This document shows positions 10,933-23,779 of a stretch of 64,000 bases of DNA, piece by piece (the stretch's first letter is position 1; each line of letters opens with the position of its first letter). Made by a program: the position numbers and the translations under genes. The stretch covers positions 124,001-188,000 of the forward strand of contig NZ_JANLNW010000072.1 of NCBI RefSeq assembly GCF_025465945.1. The letters run 5' to 3'. The stretch comes from Pseudomonas sp. 6D_7.1_Bac1. GTDB taxonomy: Bacteria; Pseudomonadota; Gammaproteobacteria; Pseudomonadales; Pseudomonadaceae. The notes below the pieces were generated by a model. It did no database searches. It was not told where the DNA came from and saw nothing but the letters and a program-made list of their open reading frames with translations.

Positions 10933-12279
10933 GTGTCTCTGATCGCTTCTGACCACTTCCGCATCGTTGTCGGCCTCGGCAAGAGCGGCATGTCCCTGGT
11001 TCGCTTCCTGGCGGACCGGGGCGTGTCGTTCGCCGTCGCCGATACGCGGGAAAATCCACCGGAACTGGTCACGCTGCGCCGTGACTATCCGCACGTGGAA
11101 GTGCGTTGTGGCGAGCTGGATGTCGAATTCCTCTGCCGTGCCGACGAGCTCTACGTGAGCCCGGGCCTGGCTTTGGCGACTCCGGCCCTGCAAGCGGCTG
11201 CGGCCCGTGGCGTGAAGCTGTCCGGTGATATCGAGCTGTTCGCGCGTAACGCGAAGGCGCCGATTGTTGCCATCAGCGGTTCCAACGCGAAAAGCACCGT
11301 GACCACCCTGGTCGGCGAAATGGCGGCCGCTGCCGGCAAGCGCGTGGCGGTGGGCGGCAACCTCGGTACCCCGGCACTCGACCTGCTGAGTGACGACGTT
11401 GAGCTGTACGTGATGGAACTCTCGAGCTTCCAGCTGGAGACCACCGATCATCTGGGCGCCGAAGTGGCCACCGTGCTGAACGTCAGCGAAGACCATATGG
11501 ACCGTTACAGCGGCCTGCCGGCGTATCACCTGGCCAAGCACCGGATCTTCCGTGGTGCGAAGCAAGTAGTGGTCAATCGTCAGGATGCGCTGAGCCGTCC
11601 GTTGATGGGGGAGGGCCTGCCGTGCTGGACCTTCGGTCTGAGCAAGCCCGACTTCAAGGCCTTTGGTCTGCGCGAGGAGAATGGCGAGAAGTACCTGGCC
11701 TTCGAATTCCAGAACCTGATGCCGGTGCGCGAGCTGAAAATTCGCGGCGCTCACAACCAGTCCAACGCCCTCGCGGCCCTGGCCCTGGGGCATGCGGTTG
11801 GCCTGCCATTCGACGCCATGCTGTCGAGCCTGCGCACCTTCGCCGGGCTTGAGCATCGCTGCCAGTGGGTCCGTGATCTGGATGGCGTGAGCTACTACAA
11901 CGATTCCAAAGCCACCAACGTGGGCGCCGCTCTGGCCGCCATCGAAGGCCTGGGTGCGGACATCGAAGGCAAACTGGTGCTGATCGCCGGTGGCGACGGC
12001 AAAGGTGCCGAGTTCAAGGATCTGCGTGATCCGGTCGCGGCCAACTGCCGCGCCGTGGTGTTGATGGGCCGTGATTCCGAGCTGATTGGCCAGGCCATTG
12101 GCGATGCCGTGCCACTGATTCGCGTCAACTCGTTGATCGAAGCGGTCGAGCAATGCCGTGCCATCGCCCAGCCAGGCGATGCCGTGCTGCTGTCGCCGGC
12201 TTGCGCCAGTTTCGACATGTTCAAGAACTACGAAGAGCGTGGGCACTTGTTCGCCCGGGCCGTGGAGGACTTGGCATGA
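10933..12279 (+). CDS. murD: UDP-MurNAc-L-Ala: D-glutamate ligase MurD
   Basis: Cytoplasmic Mur ligase that adds D-Glu as the second stem residue. The 448 aa protein has N-terminal VVGLGKSGMSLVRFL (UDP-MurNAc domain), ATP loop AISGSNAKSTVTTLVGE near residue 110, LNVSEDHMDRYSG, YYNDSKATNVGAALAA, and LIAGGDGKGAEF. The P-loop reads SNAKST where many homologues have TNGKST. The GTG start follows the mraY stop by 5 bases; the TGA overlaps the ftsW ATG. Confidence 0.97.
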   Translation: MSLIASDHFRIVVGLGKSGMSLVRFLADRGVSFAVADTRENPPELVTLRRDYPHVEVRCGELDVEFLCRADELYVSPGLALATPALQAAAARGVKLSGDIELFARNAKAPIVAISGSNAKSTVTTLVGEMAAAAGKRVAVGGNLGTPALDLLSDDVELYVMELSSFQLETTDHLGAEVATVLNVSEDHMDRYSGLPAYHLAKHRIFRGAKQVVVNRQDALSRPLMGEGLPCWTFGLSKPDFKAFGLREENGEKYLAFEFQNLMPVRELKIRGAHNQSNALAALALGHAVGLPFDAMLSSLRTFAGLEHRCQWVRDLDGVSYYNDSKATNVGAALAAIEGLGADIEGKLVLIAGGDGKGAEFKDLRDPVAANCRAVVLMGRDSELIGQAIGDAVPLIRVNSLIEAVEQCRAIAQPGDAVLLSPACASFDMFKNYEERGHLFARAVEDLA

Positions 12280-13493
12280 GCTTGAGAAACATCATCAAGC
12301 CGTACCCGTCGCCGATCATCACCGGGCGCGGTATCGACCTCGACTTCCCGATGCTCGCCGGTTGCCTGGCGTTGCTGGGGCTGGGGCTGGTCATGATCGC
12401 CTCGGCATCGACCGAAGTGGCGGCGGTGCAGTCGGGCAGTGCCCTGTATTACATGATTCGTCACCTGATTTACATCGTGCTCGGCTTGGGTGCCTGCATC
12501 GTCACCATGATGATCCCGATCGCCACCTGGCAACGCCTGGGCTGGCTGATGCTGATTGGTGCGTTCGGTTTGCTGGTGATGGTGATCGTCCCGGGGATCG
12601 GCCGCGAAGTGAACGGTTCGATGCGCTGGATCGGCTTCAGTTTCTTCAACGTTCAGCCTTCCGAGATTGCCAAGGTGTTCGTGGTGATCTACCTCGCCGG
12701 TTATCTGGTGCGTCGCCAAAAAGAAGTACGTGAAAGCTGGATGGGTTTCTTCAAGCCGTTCATCGTGTTGCTGCCGATGGCGGGTCTGTTGCTGATGGAG
12801 CCGGACTTCGGTGCCACCGTCGTGATGATGGCGGCGGCTGCGGCGATGCTGTTCCTGGGCGGAGTCGGGCTGTTCCGTTTTTCCTTGATGGTTGTCCTGG
12901 CTGTCGCGGCGGTGGTGTTGTTGATTCAAGTGCAACCGTATCGAATGGCGCGCCTGACCAACTTTGCGGATCCATGGGCCGACCAGTTCGGTGCCGGCTA
13001 TCAGTTGTCTCAAGCATTGATCGCCTTCGGTCGCGGTGAATGGTTGGGCGTTGGCCTGGGCAACAGCGTGCAGAAACAGTTCTACCTGCCGGAAGCCCAC
13101 ACCGACTTCGTGTTCTCGGTCCTGGCCGAAGAACTGGGTGCCGTGGGTTCCTTGTGCACGGTCGCACTGTTCGTCTTTGTCTGTATTCGTGGCATGTACA
13201 TCGGTTTGTGGGCAGAAAAGGCCAAGCAATTCTTCGCCGCTTACGTCGCCTACGGCCTGTCGTTCCTGTGGATCGGTCAGTTCCTGATCAACATCGGGGT
13301 GAACGTCGGCCTGCTGCCGACCAAGGGTCTGACCTTGCCGTTCCTCAGTTACGGCGGCAGTTCGTTGGTGATCTGCTGCGCCTGTCTTGGCTTGTTGCTG
13401 CGTATCGAATGGGAGAGTCGAACCCACTTGGGCAGCGAAGAGATGGAGTTCAGTGAGAGCGACTTCGCCGAGGAGCCGACTCATGGGCGCTAA
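12276..13493 (+). CDS. ftsW: Septal peptidoglycan glycosyltransferase FtsW
   Basis: SEDS-family polymerase that makes septal glycan strands from lipid II, paired with FtsI. The 405 aa protein is polytopic (about ten helices). It shows GSMRWIGFSFFNVQPSEIAKV, LLMEPDFGATVVMM, the conserved loop around LTNFADPWADQFGAGYQLSQ, and LPEAHTDFVFSVLAEELG before the last helices. I choose the ATG at 12276, which overlaps the murD stop, although the frame opens earlier. It overlaps murG by 11 bases. Confidence 0.96.
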   Translation: MSLRNIIKPYPSPIITGRGIDLDFPMLAGCLALLGLGLVMIASASTEVAAVQSGSALYYMIRHLIYIVLGLGACIVTMMIPIATWQRLGWLMLIGAFGLLVMVIVPGIGREVNGSMRWIGFSFFNVQPSEIAKVFVVIYLAGYLVRRQKEVRESWMGFFKPFIVLLPMAGLLLMEPDFGATVVMMAAAAAMLFLGGVGLFRFSLMVVLAVAAVVLLIQVQPYRMARLTNFADPWADQFGAGYQLSQALIAFGRGEWLGVGLGNSVQKQFYLPEAHTDFVFSVLAEELGAVGSLCTVALFVFVCIRGMYIGLWAEKAKQFFAAYVAYGLSFLWIGQFLINIGVNVGLLPTKGLTLPFLSYGGSSLVICCACLGLLLRIEWESRTHLGSEEMEFSESDFAEEPTHGR

Positions 13494-14545
13494 CGTGCTG
13501 ATCATGGCGGGCGGCACCGGTGGCCACGTGTTCCCGGCGCTGGCTTGCGCTCGCGAGTTTCAGGCGCGCGGTTACACCGTGCACTGGCTCGGGACGCCAC
13601 GCGGGATCGAAAACGAATTGGTTCCGGCGGCGGGTCTGCCGTTGCACTTGATCAACGTCAGCGGCCTGCGTGGCAAGAGCAAGCTGTCGCTGCTCAAGGC
13701 ACCTTTTGTATTGCTCAAGGCGATCTGGCAGGCGCGTGCGGTCATTCGTCAGGTGCAGCCGATCTGCGTACTGGGCTTTGGCGGATATGTCACAGGTCCC
13801 GGCGGCGTAGCGGCCAAATTGACCGGTGTGCCGGTCATCGTTCATGAGCAGAACGCCGTGGCCGGTACCGCCAATCGGTTGCTGGTGCCGCTGGCCGCGC
13901 GAGTCTGCGAAGCTTTCCCGGACACCTTTGCTGCCAGTGGCAGCCGGCGCACCACCGGTAACCCGGTGCGCACCGAGTTGTTCCTCGATACACCGCGTCC
14001 AGCCCTGGCCGGACGCAAAGCGCGTTTGCTGATCCTGGGCGGAAGCCTGGGGGCAGAGCCGTTGAACAAATTGCTGCCTGAAGCCCTGTCGCTGGTTCCT
14101 GCTGAACTGCGCCCGGAAGTGTTTCATCAGGCCGGCAAAAACCACGATGAAGTGACTGCCGAGCGCTATCGCACTGCCGGTGTCGAGGCGCAAGTGCAGC
14201 CTTTCATCAAAGACATGGCCCAAGCCTATGGCTGGGCCGACCTGGTGGTCTGTCGCGCAGGCGCGCTGACTGTCAGTGAGCTGGCTGCTGCCGGTCTGCC
14301 CTCGATGCTGGTGCCTTTGCCCCACGCGATCGACGATCACCAGACCCGCAATGCCGATTATTTGGCTCGTGAAGGCGCTGCCTTCCTGATGCCGCAAAGA
14401 ACGACTGGCGCAGCGGATCTCGCTGCACGCCTGACAGAGGTCTTGATGCAACCGCAACGACTCAACGACATGGCTGGCGCCGCTCGTCGCCTGGCCAAAC
14501 CTGATGCAACCCGCAACGTGGTCGATATCTGCCTGGAGGTGGTTC

Positions 14546-14553
<8 letters not shown>
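13483..14553 (+). CDS. murG: UDP-GlcNAc: lipid I N-acetylglucosaminyltransferase MurG
   Basis: Membrane-associated GT-B enzyme that converts lipid I to lipid II. The 356 aa protein begins with the glycine-rich loop [15 protein letters not shown], then [57 protein letters not shown], and the UDP-GlcNAc site [19 protein letters not shown]. The ATG at 13483 lies 11 bases inside ftsW. The open frame reaches back to 13387, but that extension is the out-of-frame end of ftsW. Confidence 0.97.
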
Positions 14554-16983
<2,430 letters not shown>

Positions 16984-16987
16984 GTCC

Positions 16988-17854
16988 ATGCAAGGCGCCC
17001 AGCTACGTCATCAGCCACCCGCACCCGGCCGCAAGCCGGTGCCGCGGGGTGCCAGCCGAATGGTGGCCAAAGAGCCGATGTCGGTGCGCCTGCCGAAAGC
17101 CAATTTTGGTTTTCTCAAAGCCTTGTTCTGGCCCGTGCTGTTGGTCGCGTTGGGGTTCGGTACTTACGAAGGTGCACAGCGTTTGCTGCCGTACGCCGAC
17201 CGGCCGATCACCAAGATCAACGTGCAGGGTGATTTGAGTTACATCAGCCAGCAAGCGGTGCAGCAGCGGATCGCCCCGTACGTGGCGGCGAGCTTCTTCA
17301 CCATTGACCTTGCGAGCATGCGTACCGAGCTGGAACAGATGCCATGGATTGCACATGCCGAAGTGCGTCGCGTCTGGCCTGACCAGGTGGTGATTCGTCT
17401 GGAAGAACAACTGCCCGTGGCCCGTTGGGGTGACGAAGCACTGTTGAACAACCAGGGGCAGGCGTTTACGCCGCGTGAATTGGCCAACTACGAACATTTG
17501 CCACAGTTGTTCGGCCCACAGCGGGCTCAGCAGCAAGTGATGCAGCAGTATCAGGTGTTGAGCCAGATGTTACGGCCATTGGGCTTCTCGATTGCCCGGC
17601 TGGAATTGCGTGAACGCGGCAGCTGGTTCCTGACCACTGGTGCGGGTAGTGCGGGCCCCGGTCTCGAGCTGTTGCTGGGTCGCGATCACCTGGTGGAAAA
17701 GATGCGCCGCTTCATTGCCATCTACGACAAGACGCTTAAAGAACAGATTACGAACATTGCGCGCATCGACCTGCGTTATGCCAACGGCCTGGCCGTCGGC
17801 TGGCGGGAACCTGTAGCGCCCACGACGGCCCAACCCGCCGTCGCGAAGAATTGA
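16988..17854 (+). CDS. ftsQ: Cell division protein FtsQ
   Basis: Bitopic divisome scaffold that binds FtsB and FtsL. The 288 aa protein has a basic cytoplasmic N-terminus, one membrane segment near residues 40-60 ([20 protein letters not shown]), a POTRA domain ([60 protein letters not shown]), and the FtsQ beta domain ([18 protein letters not shown]). The ATG at 16988 has no strong ribosome binding site and lies just after the ddlB stop. Confidence 0.95.
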   Translation: MQGAQLRHQPPAPGRKPVPRGASRMVAKEPMSVRLPKANFGFLKALFWPVLLVALGFGTYEGAQRLLPYADRPITKINVQGDLSYISQQAVQQRIAPYVAASFFTIDLASMRTELEQMPWIAHAEVRRVWPDQVVIRLEEQLPVARWGDEALLNNQGQAFTPRELANYEHLPQLFGPQRAQQQVMQQYQVLSQMLRPLGFSIARLELRERGSWFLTTGAGSAGPGLELLLGRDHLVEKMRRFIAIYDKTLKEQITNIARIDLRYANGLAVGWREPVAPTTAQPAVAKN

Positions 17855-17868
17855 GAAGAGGCAGGACC

Positions 17869-19131
17869 ATGGCAAACGTGCAAAGCGGCAAAATGATCGT
17901 CGGTCTGGATATCGGTACCTCCAAGGTGGTGGCGCTGGTAGGCGAGGTCGCGGCCGATGGCCAACTGGAAATCGTCGGGATCGGTACTCACCCGTCCCGC
18001 GGCCTGAAGAAGGGCGTGGTGGTGAATATCGAATCCACCGTGCAGTCCATTCAGCGTGCAATCGAAGAAGCGCAACTGATGGCCGGTTGCCGGATTCACT
18101 CGGCGTTCGTCGGCGTGGCCGGCAATCACATTCGCAGCCTGAACTCCCACGGCATCGTGGCGATTCGTGATCGCGAAGTCAGCTCGGCCGACCTTGAGCG
18201 CGTGCTCGATGCCGCCCAGGCCGTGGCCATTCCGGCGGATCAGCGAGTGCTGCACACGCTGCCGCAGGATTACGTGATCGACAACCAGGAAGGCGTGCGT
18301 GAGCCTCTGGGCATGTCCGGCGTACGTCTGGAAGCCAAGGTCCACGTGGTCACCTGTGCGGTGAACGCGGCACAGAACATTGAAAAGTGCGTGCGTCGTT
18401 GCGGTCTGGAAATCGACGACATCATTCTCGAGCAGCTCGCTTCCGCGTACTCGGTGCTGACCGATGACGAGAAAGAGCTGGGCGTGTGCCTGGTGGACAT
18501 TGGTGGCGGTACCACCGACATCGCGATCTTCACCGAAGGCGCGATTCGTCACACCGCGGTGATCCCGATTGCCGGTGATCAGGTGACCAACGACATCGCC
18601 ATGGCGTTGCGCACTCCGACCCAGTACGCCGAAGAAATCAAGATTCGCTACGCCTGCGCCCTGGCCAAACTGGCCGGCGCCGGTGAAACCATCAAGGTCC
18701 CAAGTGTCGGTGATCGTCCGCCGCGCGAGCTGTCCCGTCAGGCCCTGGCCGAAGTGGTCGAGCCGCGTTACGACGAGCTGTTCACGCTGATCCAGGCCGA
18801 GCTGCGTCGCAGCGGCTACGAAGACCTGATCCCGGCCGGCATCGTGCTGACCGGCGGTACTTCGAAGATGGAAGGCGCGGTCGAGTTGGCCGAAGAGATT
18901 TTCCACATGCCGGTTCGCCTGGGCGTGCCGCATGGCGTCAGAGGCCTGGACGATGTAGTGCGCAACCCGATTTATTCCACCGGTGTTGGTTTGCTGATGT
19001 ATGGCCTGCAAAAGCAGTCCGACGGCATTTCCTTCTCCGGGATCAGCAGCAGTCGCGATAGCTACAACAGTGACGAGGCCAAGAGCCCGTTGATCGATCG
19101 CATCAAAAGCTGGGTCCAGGGCAATTTCTGA
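17869..19131 (+). CDS. ftsA: Cell division protein FtsA
   Basis: Actin-like ATPase that tethers FtsZ to the membrane. The 420 aa protein has phosphate-1 loop GLDIGTSKVVALVGEV, phosphate-2 loop LVDIGGGTTDIAIF, adenosine motif GIVLTGGTSKMEGAVELAEE, and an amphipathic C-terminal helix (SPLIDRIKSWVQGNF) that serves as membrane anchor in the family. The start ATG 17869 gives the standard MANVQSGKMIVGLD N-terminus; the upstream in-frame codons are probably untranslated. Confidence 0.97.
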   Translation: MANVQSGKMIVGLDIGTSKVVALVGEVAADGQLEIVGIGTHPSRGLKKGVVVNIESTVQSIQRAIEEAQLMAGCRIHSAFVGVAGNHIRSLNSHGIVAIRDREVSSADLERVLDAAQAVAIPADQRVLHTLPQDYVIDNQEGVREPLGMSGVRLEAKVHVVTCAVNAAQNIEKCVRRCGLEIDDIILEQLASAYSVLTDDEKELGVCLVDIGGGTTDIAIFTEGAIRHTAVIPIAGDQVTNDIAMALRTPTQYAEEIKIRYACALAKLAGAGETIKVPSVGDRPPRELSRQALAEVVEPRYDELFTLIQAELRRSGYEDLIPAGIVLTGGTSKMEGAVELAEEIFHMPVRLGVPHGVRGLDDVVRNPIYSTGVGLLMYGLQKQSDGISFSGISSSRDSYNSDEAKSPLIDRIKSWVQGNF

Positions 19132-19221
19132 AGATTTACCGCAACACCGTGACACCGCAGCACCGTTGTACGCAGTAGGCGCAGTAGGCGAAAAAAACTA
19201 GAGAATGTAAGGAGAGGGAAA

Positions 19222-20412
19222 ATGTTCGAACTCGTAGACAACATCCCCGCAAGCCCGGTTATTAAAGTTATCGGTGTTGGCGGTGGCGGCGGCAACGCTG
19301 TCAATCACATGGTCAAGAGCAACATTGAAGGCGTTGAGTTCATCTGCGCCAACACTGATGCCCAGGCGCTGAAAAGCATCGGCGCGCGGACCATCCTGCA
19401 ATTGGGCACCGGCGTGACCAAAGGTCTGGGTGCTGGCGCGAACCCTGAGGTCGGTCGTCAGGCCGCTCTGGAAGACCGCGAGCGCATTGCCGAAGTGCTG
19501 CAAGGCACCAACATGGTGTTCATCACCACGGGCATGGGCGGCGGTACCGGTACCGGTGCTGCGCCGATCATTGCCGAAGTGGCCAAGGAAATGGGGATCC
19601 TCACCGTTGCGGTGGTGACTCGTCCGTTCCCGTTCGAAGGCCGCAAGCGTATGCAGATCGCCGACGAAGGCATCCGTCTGCTGTCTGAAAGCGTCGACTC
19701 GTTGATCACCATTCCCAACGAGAAGTTGCTGACCATCCTCGGTAAAGACGCAAGCCTCTTGTCGGCTTTCGCCAAGGCCGACGATGTACTGGCCGGTGCC
19801 GTTCGCGGTATCTCCGACATCATCAAGCGTCCGGGCATGATCAACGTCGACTTCGCCGACGTGCGTACCGTGATGAGCGAAATGGGCATGGCGATGATGG
19901 GCACTGGCTGCGCCAGCGGTCCGAACCGTGCACGTGAAGCGACCGAAGCGGCGATCCGCAACCCGTTGCTCGAAGACGTGAACCTGCAAGGTGCACGCGG
20001 CATTCTGGTGAACATCACTGCCGGTCCTGATCTATCCTTGGGTGAGTACTCCGACGTGGGTAGCATCATCGAAGCCTTCGCTTCCGAGCACGCCATGGTC
20101 AAGGTCGGTACCGTTATCGATCCGGACATGCGCGACGAGCTGCACGTGACTGTGGTTGCCACAGGTCTGGGCGCAAAAATCGAGAAACCTGTGAAGGTCA
20201 TCGACAATACCGTTCACACCTCCATGGCTTCTCAGTCGCAACCGGCACCTGCTCGTCAGGAACAGCCTGCGGTGAACTACCGTGACCTGGACCGTCCGAC
20301 CGTCATGCGCAACCAGGCTCAGGCCGGTGCTGCGACTGCCGCGAAGATGAATCCACAAGACGATCTGGACTACCTGGATATCCCGGCATTCCTGCGTCGT
20401 CAGGCCGATTGA
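19222..20412 (+). CDS. ftsZ: Cell division protein FtsZ
   Basis: Tubulin-like GTPase that forms the Z ring. The 396 aa protein has KVIGVGGGGGNAVNHM near the N-terminus, the GTP signature GGGTGTG at about residues 106-112, and the T7-loop region NVDFADVRTVMSEMGMAMMG. A Gln/Ala-rich linker follows, then the conserved C-terminal peptide LDYLDIPAFLRRQAD that binds FtsA and ZipA. A strong ribosome binding site (AAGGAGAGGG) lies just upstream. The 90-base gap after ftsA contains no evident terminator; the repeated GTAGGC(A) there is too short to interpret. Confidence 0.98.
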   Translation: MFELVDNIPASPVIKVIGVGGGGGNAVNHMVKSNIEGVEFICANTDAQALKSIGARTILQLGTGVTKGLGAGANPEVGRQAALEDRERIAEVLQGTNMVFITTGMGGGTGTGAAPIIAEVAKEMGILTVAVVTRPFPFEGRKRMQIADEGIRLLSESVDSLITIPNEKLLTILGKDASLLSAFAKADDVLAGAVRGISDIIKRPGMINVDFADVRTVMSEMGMAMMGTGCASGPNRAREATEAAIRNPLLEDVNLQGARGILVNITAGPDLSLGEYSDVGSIIEAFASEHAMVKVGTVIDPDMRDELHVTVVATGLGAKIEKPVKVIDNTVHTSMASQSQPAPARQEQPAVNYRDLDRPTVMRNQAQAGAATAAKMNPQDDLDYLDIPAFLRRQAD

Positions 20413-20443
20413 TGGAATGTATCAGGGCTATGAAGGTGATTGG

Positions 20444-20472
20444 TGTTCAGCAAAGGTCTGGTCTGCTATTAT
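20444..20472 (+). promoter_or_regulatory. Candidate lpxC promoter
   Basis: TGTTCA (20444-20449) and TATTAT (20467-20472) are 17 bases apart in the 112-base gap between ftsZ and lpxC. The -10 is fair and the -35 weak. An independent promoter is plausible because lpxC is the only gene of the cluster with a sizeable gap in front apart from ftsZ. Confidence 0.4.
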
Positions 20473-20488
20473 CGCCAGCCTTTGTTGA

Positions 20489-21436
<948 letters not shown>

Positions 21437-21456
21437 GCAAAAACCTCTCTAGTTTT

Positions 21457-21486
21457 TAAAGGCTGCCTTCGGGTGGCCTTTTTTTA
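21457..21486. terminator. Bidirectional terminator between lpxC and a diguanylate cyclase gene
   Basis: A run of A precedes GGCTGCC-TTCG-GGTGGCC, a seven-pair stem with two G-U pairs, followed by seven T. It can stop the dcw/lpxC transcript and, read backwards, the convergent diguanylate cyclase transcript. Confidence 0.85.
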
Positions 21487-21503
21487 TGCCTCGTTGCCGC
21501 TGC

Positions 21504-23012
21504 CTATTCCTGGGCGCTGACCACTCGATTGCGTCCACGGTGCTTGGCCTGGTACAGCGCCTTGTCGGCGGCGTACATCAGGTTTTCCAGGATTTCGCTC
21601 GGTTGCCCCGTTGAAGTGGCGAGGCCGATGCTGACGGTGATCGGTGACTTGTCGCCTTCGAACGGCGGCAGTCGCTCGACCTGCGCACGGATATTTTCGG
21701 CAATCCGCAGTGCGCCAGCGGTGTCAGTCTCAGCCAGCACCACGGAAAACTCCTCACCGCCATACCGTGCGACGAGGTCGGCGGGGCGGTGGATATTTTC
21801 GCTGATGACCCTGGCGAGCATACGTAACGCATCGTCGCCACCCTGATGGCCGTGGCGGTCGTTGAACGACTTGAAGTGATCGGCGTCGATCATCAGCACC
21901 GATAGCGGCTTGCCTGAACGCAGGGCGCGGGACCATTCGCGGTTCAGGGCCAGGTCGAGCGTGCGGCGGTTGGCCACCCCGGTGAGGGCGTCGATGGCCG
22001 CCTGTTGCGCCAGTTCCTGCTCGGCATGATGGCGCAGGCGCAATTCGCGGCACAGCAGCAAGGTCAGCCACATCAGGCCGATACACAGCACACCGGTGGC
22101 ACCACTGATAACGTACGCGGTGCGTCTCCAGCTGGCGAAGACTTCGTCCATGGAGAGCGCGACGATTACCGTCAGCGGCAGGTTGCCGACGCGTGAGAAA
22201 GTGTACAGACGGTCCTGGTGGTCCATGCTCGAGACGCTGACGAAGTTGCCACTGCCTGCGCGCAGGATGCGGATGACGTTGGGTCGGCTGCCAAAGCTCT
22301 TGCCAATGCTGTCGTCCGTCAACATGGGCTTTTGCGCCAATAGAATGCCGTCCTTGTCGAGCACGTTGAGGGTGCTGTCAGTGCCAATGTTCAAGCTGCT
22401 GAACAGCTCGTCAAAGTACGCCAGGCGCATCGAGGCGACGGCAACGCCGAGAAACTCCCCGGTGGGTGATGAGATGCGCCGACTGAAGCTGATGCGCCAC
22501 TGATCGTTGTCGACGCAGTCACAGCGAGGTTTGAACGGGCGGCTGATAAACATCCCGGTGTCGCTGTTGGAAACGTGAGCCTGGAAGTAGTCGCGGTCGG
22601 CGAAGTTGCCGGGTTTTGGCTGAACCAGCGACGAATCGGCGATCACCTCGCCCTGCTTGTCGAGCAACAGGATATCGCCCTTGAAACGTGCCGTGCTGGA
22701 TCGGTCGAACAGCACCAGGTGACGGATCTGGGCGGAAACCTTCTGCAAGTCGTCGCGTTGGGCGGCAGCAATCAACCCTTGCAGTGACAGGTCATAGAGT
22801 TCGACATTGCGCAGCACATCGGCGTCGATCAATTGCACGATGTTGGTCGCACCGCGCGTGGCTGCTTGCATGGCATTGGCGTGTTCGCGGATCAGCAGGA
22901 AGGTGACGATGGAAATGATCGCGATGACGGTCAGCGAACTGCCGAGAATCAGCATGAGTTCCGGTCGGCGGGTAGTGCCCGTTATGTGGGGGGACGTACG
23001 GCTTGCACTCAT
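21504..23012 (-). CDS. Membrane diguanylate cyclase with periplasmic PDC/CACHE-type sensor
   Basis: Makes cyclic di-GMP from two GTP. The 502 aa protein has an N-terminal membrane helix (LILGSSLTVIAIISIVTFLL), a large periplasmic region of dCACHE/PDC type (about 45-285: FADRDYFQAHVSNSDTGMFI, GEFLGVAVASMRLAYFDELF), a second helix (about 300-325), and a C-terminal GGDEF domain. That domain has an intact RYGGEEF active site and the RxxD inhibitory site RPAD five residues before it. It should therefore be active and product-inhibited. It converges on lpxC. The ligand is unknown. Confidence 0.9.
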   Translation of the reverse strand: MSASRTSPHITGTTRRPELMLILGSSLTVIAIISIVTFLLIREHANAMQAATRGATNIVQLIDADVLRNVELYDLSLQGLIAAAQRDDLQKVSAQIRHLVLFDRSSTARFKGDILLLDKQGEVIADSSLVQPKPGNFADRDYFQAHVSNSDTGMFISRPFKPRCDCVDNDQWRISFSRRISSPTGEFLGVAVASMRLAYFDELFSSLNIGTDSTLNVLDKDGILLAQKPMLTDDSIGKSFGSRPNVIRILRAGSGNFVSVSSMDHQDRLYTFSRVGNLPLTVIVALSMDEVFASWRRTAYVISGATGVLCIGLMWLTLLLCRELRLRHHAEQELAQQAAIDALTGVANRRTLDLALNREWSRALRSGKPLSVLMIDADHFKSFNDRHGHQGGDDALRMLARVISENIHRPADLVARYGGEEFSVVLAETDTAGALRIAENIRAQVERLPPFEGDKSPITVSIGLATSTGQPSEILENLMYAADKALYQAKHRGRNRVVSAQE

Positions 23013-23123
23013 GGTTCTGATTTCTGCAGAGGGACTTCATCAGCGTAGTTCCCGAACAGGTCGGGCGGCATGGCAGATATCAGTACATTTATCGTTTCAG
23101 CTACCTGTATAAATCCCGGATAT

Positions 23124-23155
23124 AAAAAAGGCCAGCACAAGGTGCCGGCCTTTTT
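23124..23155. terminator. Bidirectional terminator-like hairpin
   Basis: A-run, GGCC-A-GCAC / GTGC-C-GGCC stem, then five T. Symmetric, so direction is ambiguous. It lies upstream of the minus-strand diguanylate cyclase and downstream of the small exported-protein gene. Confidence 0.75.
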
Positions 23156-23174
23156 GCAGGGTTTTGTCAAACAA

Positions 23175-23206
23175 CAAAAAAAAGCCGCTGAGAGCAGCGG
23201 CTTTGA
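23175..23206 (-). terminator. Rho-independent terminator of the small exported-protein gene
   Basis: Perfect ten-base stem AAAGCCGCTG/CAGCGGCTTT with loop AGAG. On the minus strand it is followed by a long T tract, so it should end the transcript of the gene at 23269-23493. Confidence 0.85.
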
Positions 23207-23268
23207 AGACAACCTCTCAAGGGAAAGAGCCGTGAGAAGTGTCGAGGGAAACTGAGAGGTGTTACAGA

Positions 23269-23493
23269 TCAGCTGTCCTTTTCAACCCGCGGTTGAGCCT
23301 GAGTGGCCGATGTTTGCCGGGTTTGCTCAGCGCTTTGTGCCTTTGCGGTCAGTTCAGCCTGAGCCTTTTCAAAGGTTTCGGCACGTGCGGCATTGTGTGC
23401 GACGAATGTCTGTGACTCTTCAGCCATGGCCAAGGGCGACAGGAACAAGGACGACAAAACGAAAGCGCTGGCAATACCCATACTGTTGGACAT
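23269..23493 (-). CDS. Small exported protein of unknown function
   Basis: Predicted 74 aa protein. It starts MSNSMG, followed by a hydrophobic signal peptide (IASAFVLSSLFLSPLAMA, cleavage likely after AMA). A short Glu/Gln/Ala-rich mature helix follows (ARAETFEKAQAELTAKAQSA). AAGG lies 8 bases before the ATG at 23493; the frame opens as far as 23601, but the extra residues would precede the signal peptide. A strong terminator follows. I do not recognise a family; a small helical periplasmic protein is all the sequence supports. Confidence 0.6.
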   Translation of the reverse strand: MSNSMGIASAFVLSSLFLSPLAMAEESQTFVAHNAARAETFEKAQAELTAKAQSAEQTRQTSATQAQPRVEKDS

Positions 23494-23615
23494 CTGGAAA
23501 ACCTTCTTGCTTGGCAAGTGCTGTTTGGTGCGGCAAAAGTAAAGGTCTTCAGCGTCGGGAAAAAGAGCGGATTGCAGAAAGGACTGTTGCATCAAGAGCA
23601 ATAGTCACACTGACC

Positions 23616-23765
23616 TGTGGCGAGGGGAATTTTGTGGCGAGGGGGCTTGCTCCCGCTCGGCTGCGTAGCAGTCGTCATTCGGGGTAGGTAGTGTGTCTGA
23701 CGAAAGACGGTTGATTGTGTTGGGGCCGCTTCGCAGCCCAGCGCGAGCAAGCTCGCTCGCCACAG
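23616..23765. repeat. REP pair (REPIN-like) with GTGGCGAG...CTTGCTC arms
   Basis: Left arm TGTGGCGAGGGGGCTTGCTC starts at 23633 and continues to about 23673. The right arm, reversed, is AGCGCGAGCAAGCTCGCTCG followed by CCACAG and ends at 23765. This inverted pair is a form dispersed through fluorescens-group genomes, and a second relative is at 34459-34592. A partial extra GTGGCGAGGGG lies at 23617. Confidence 0.8.
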
Positions 23766-23779
23766 GTATTTCGGGGGGA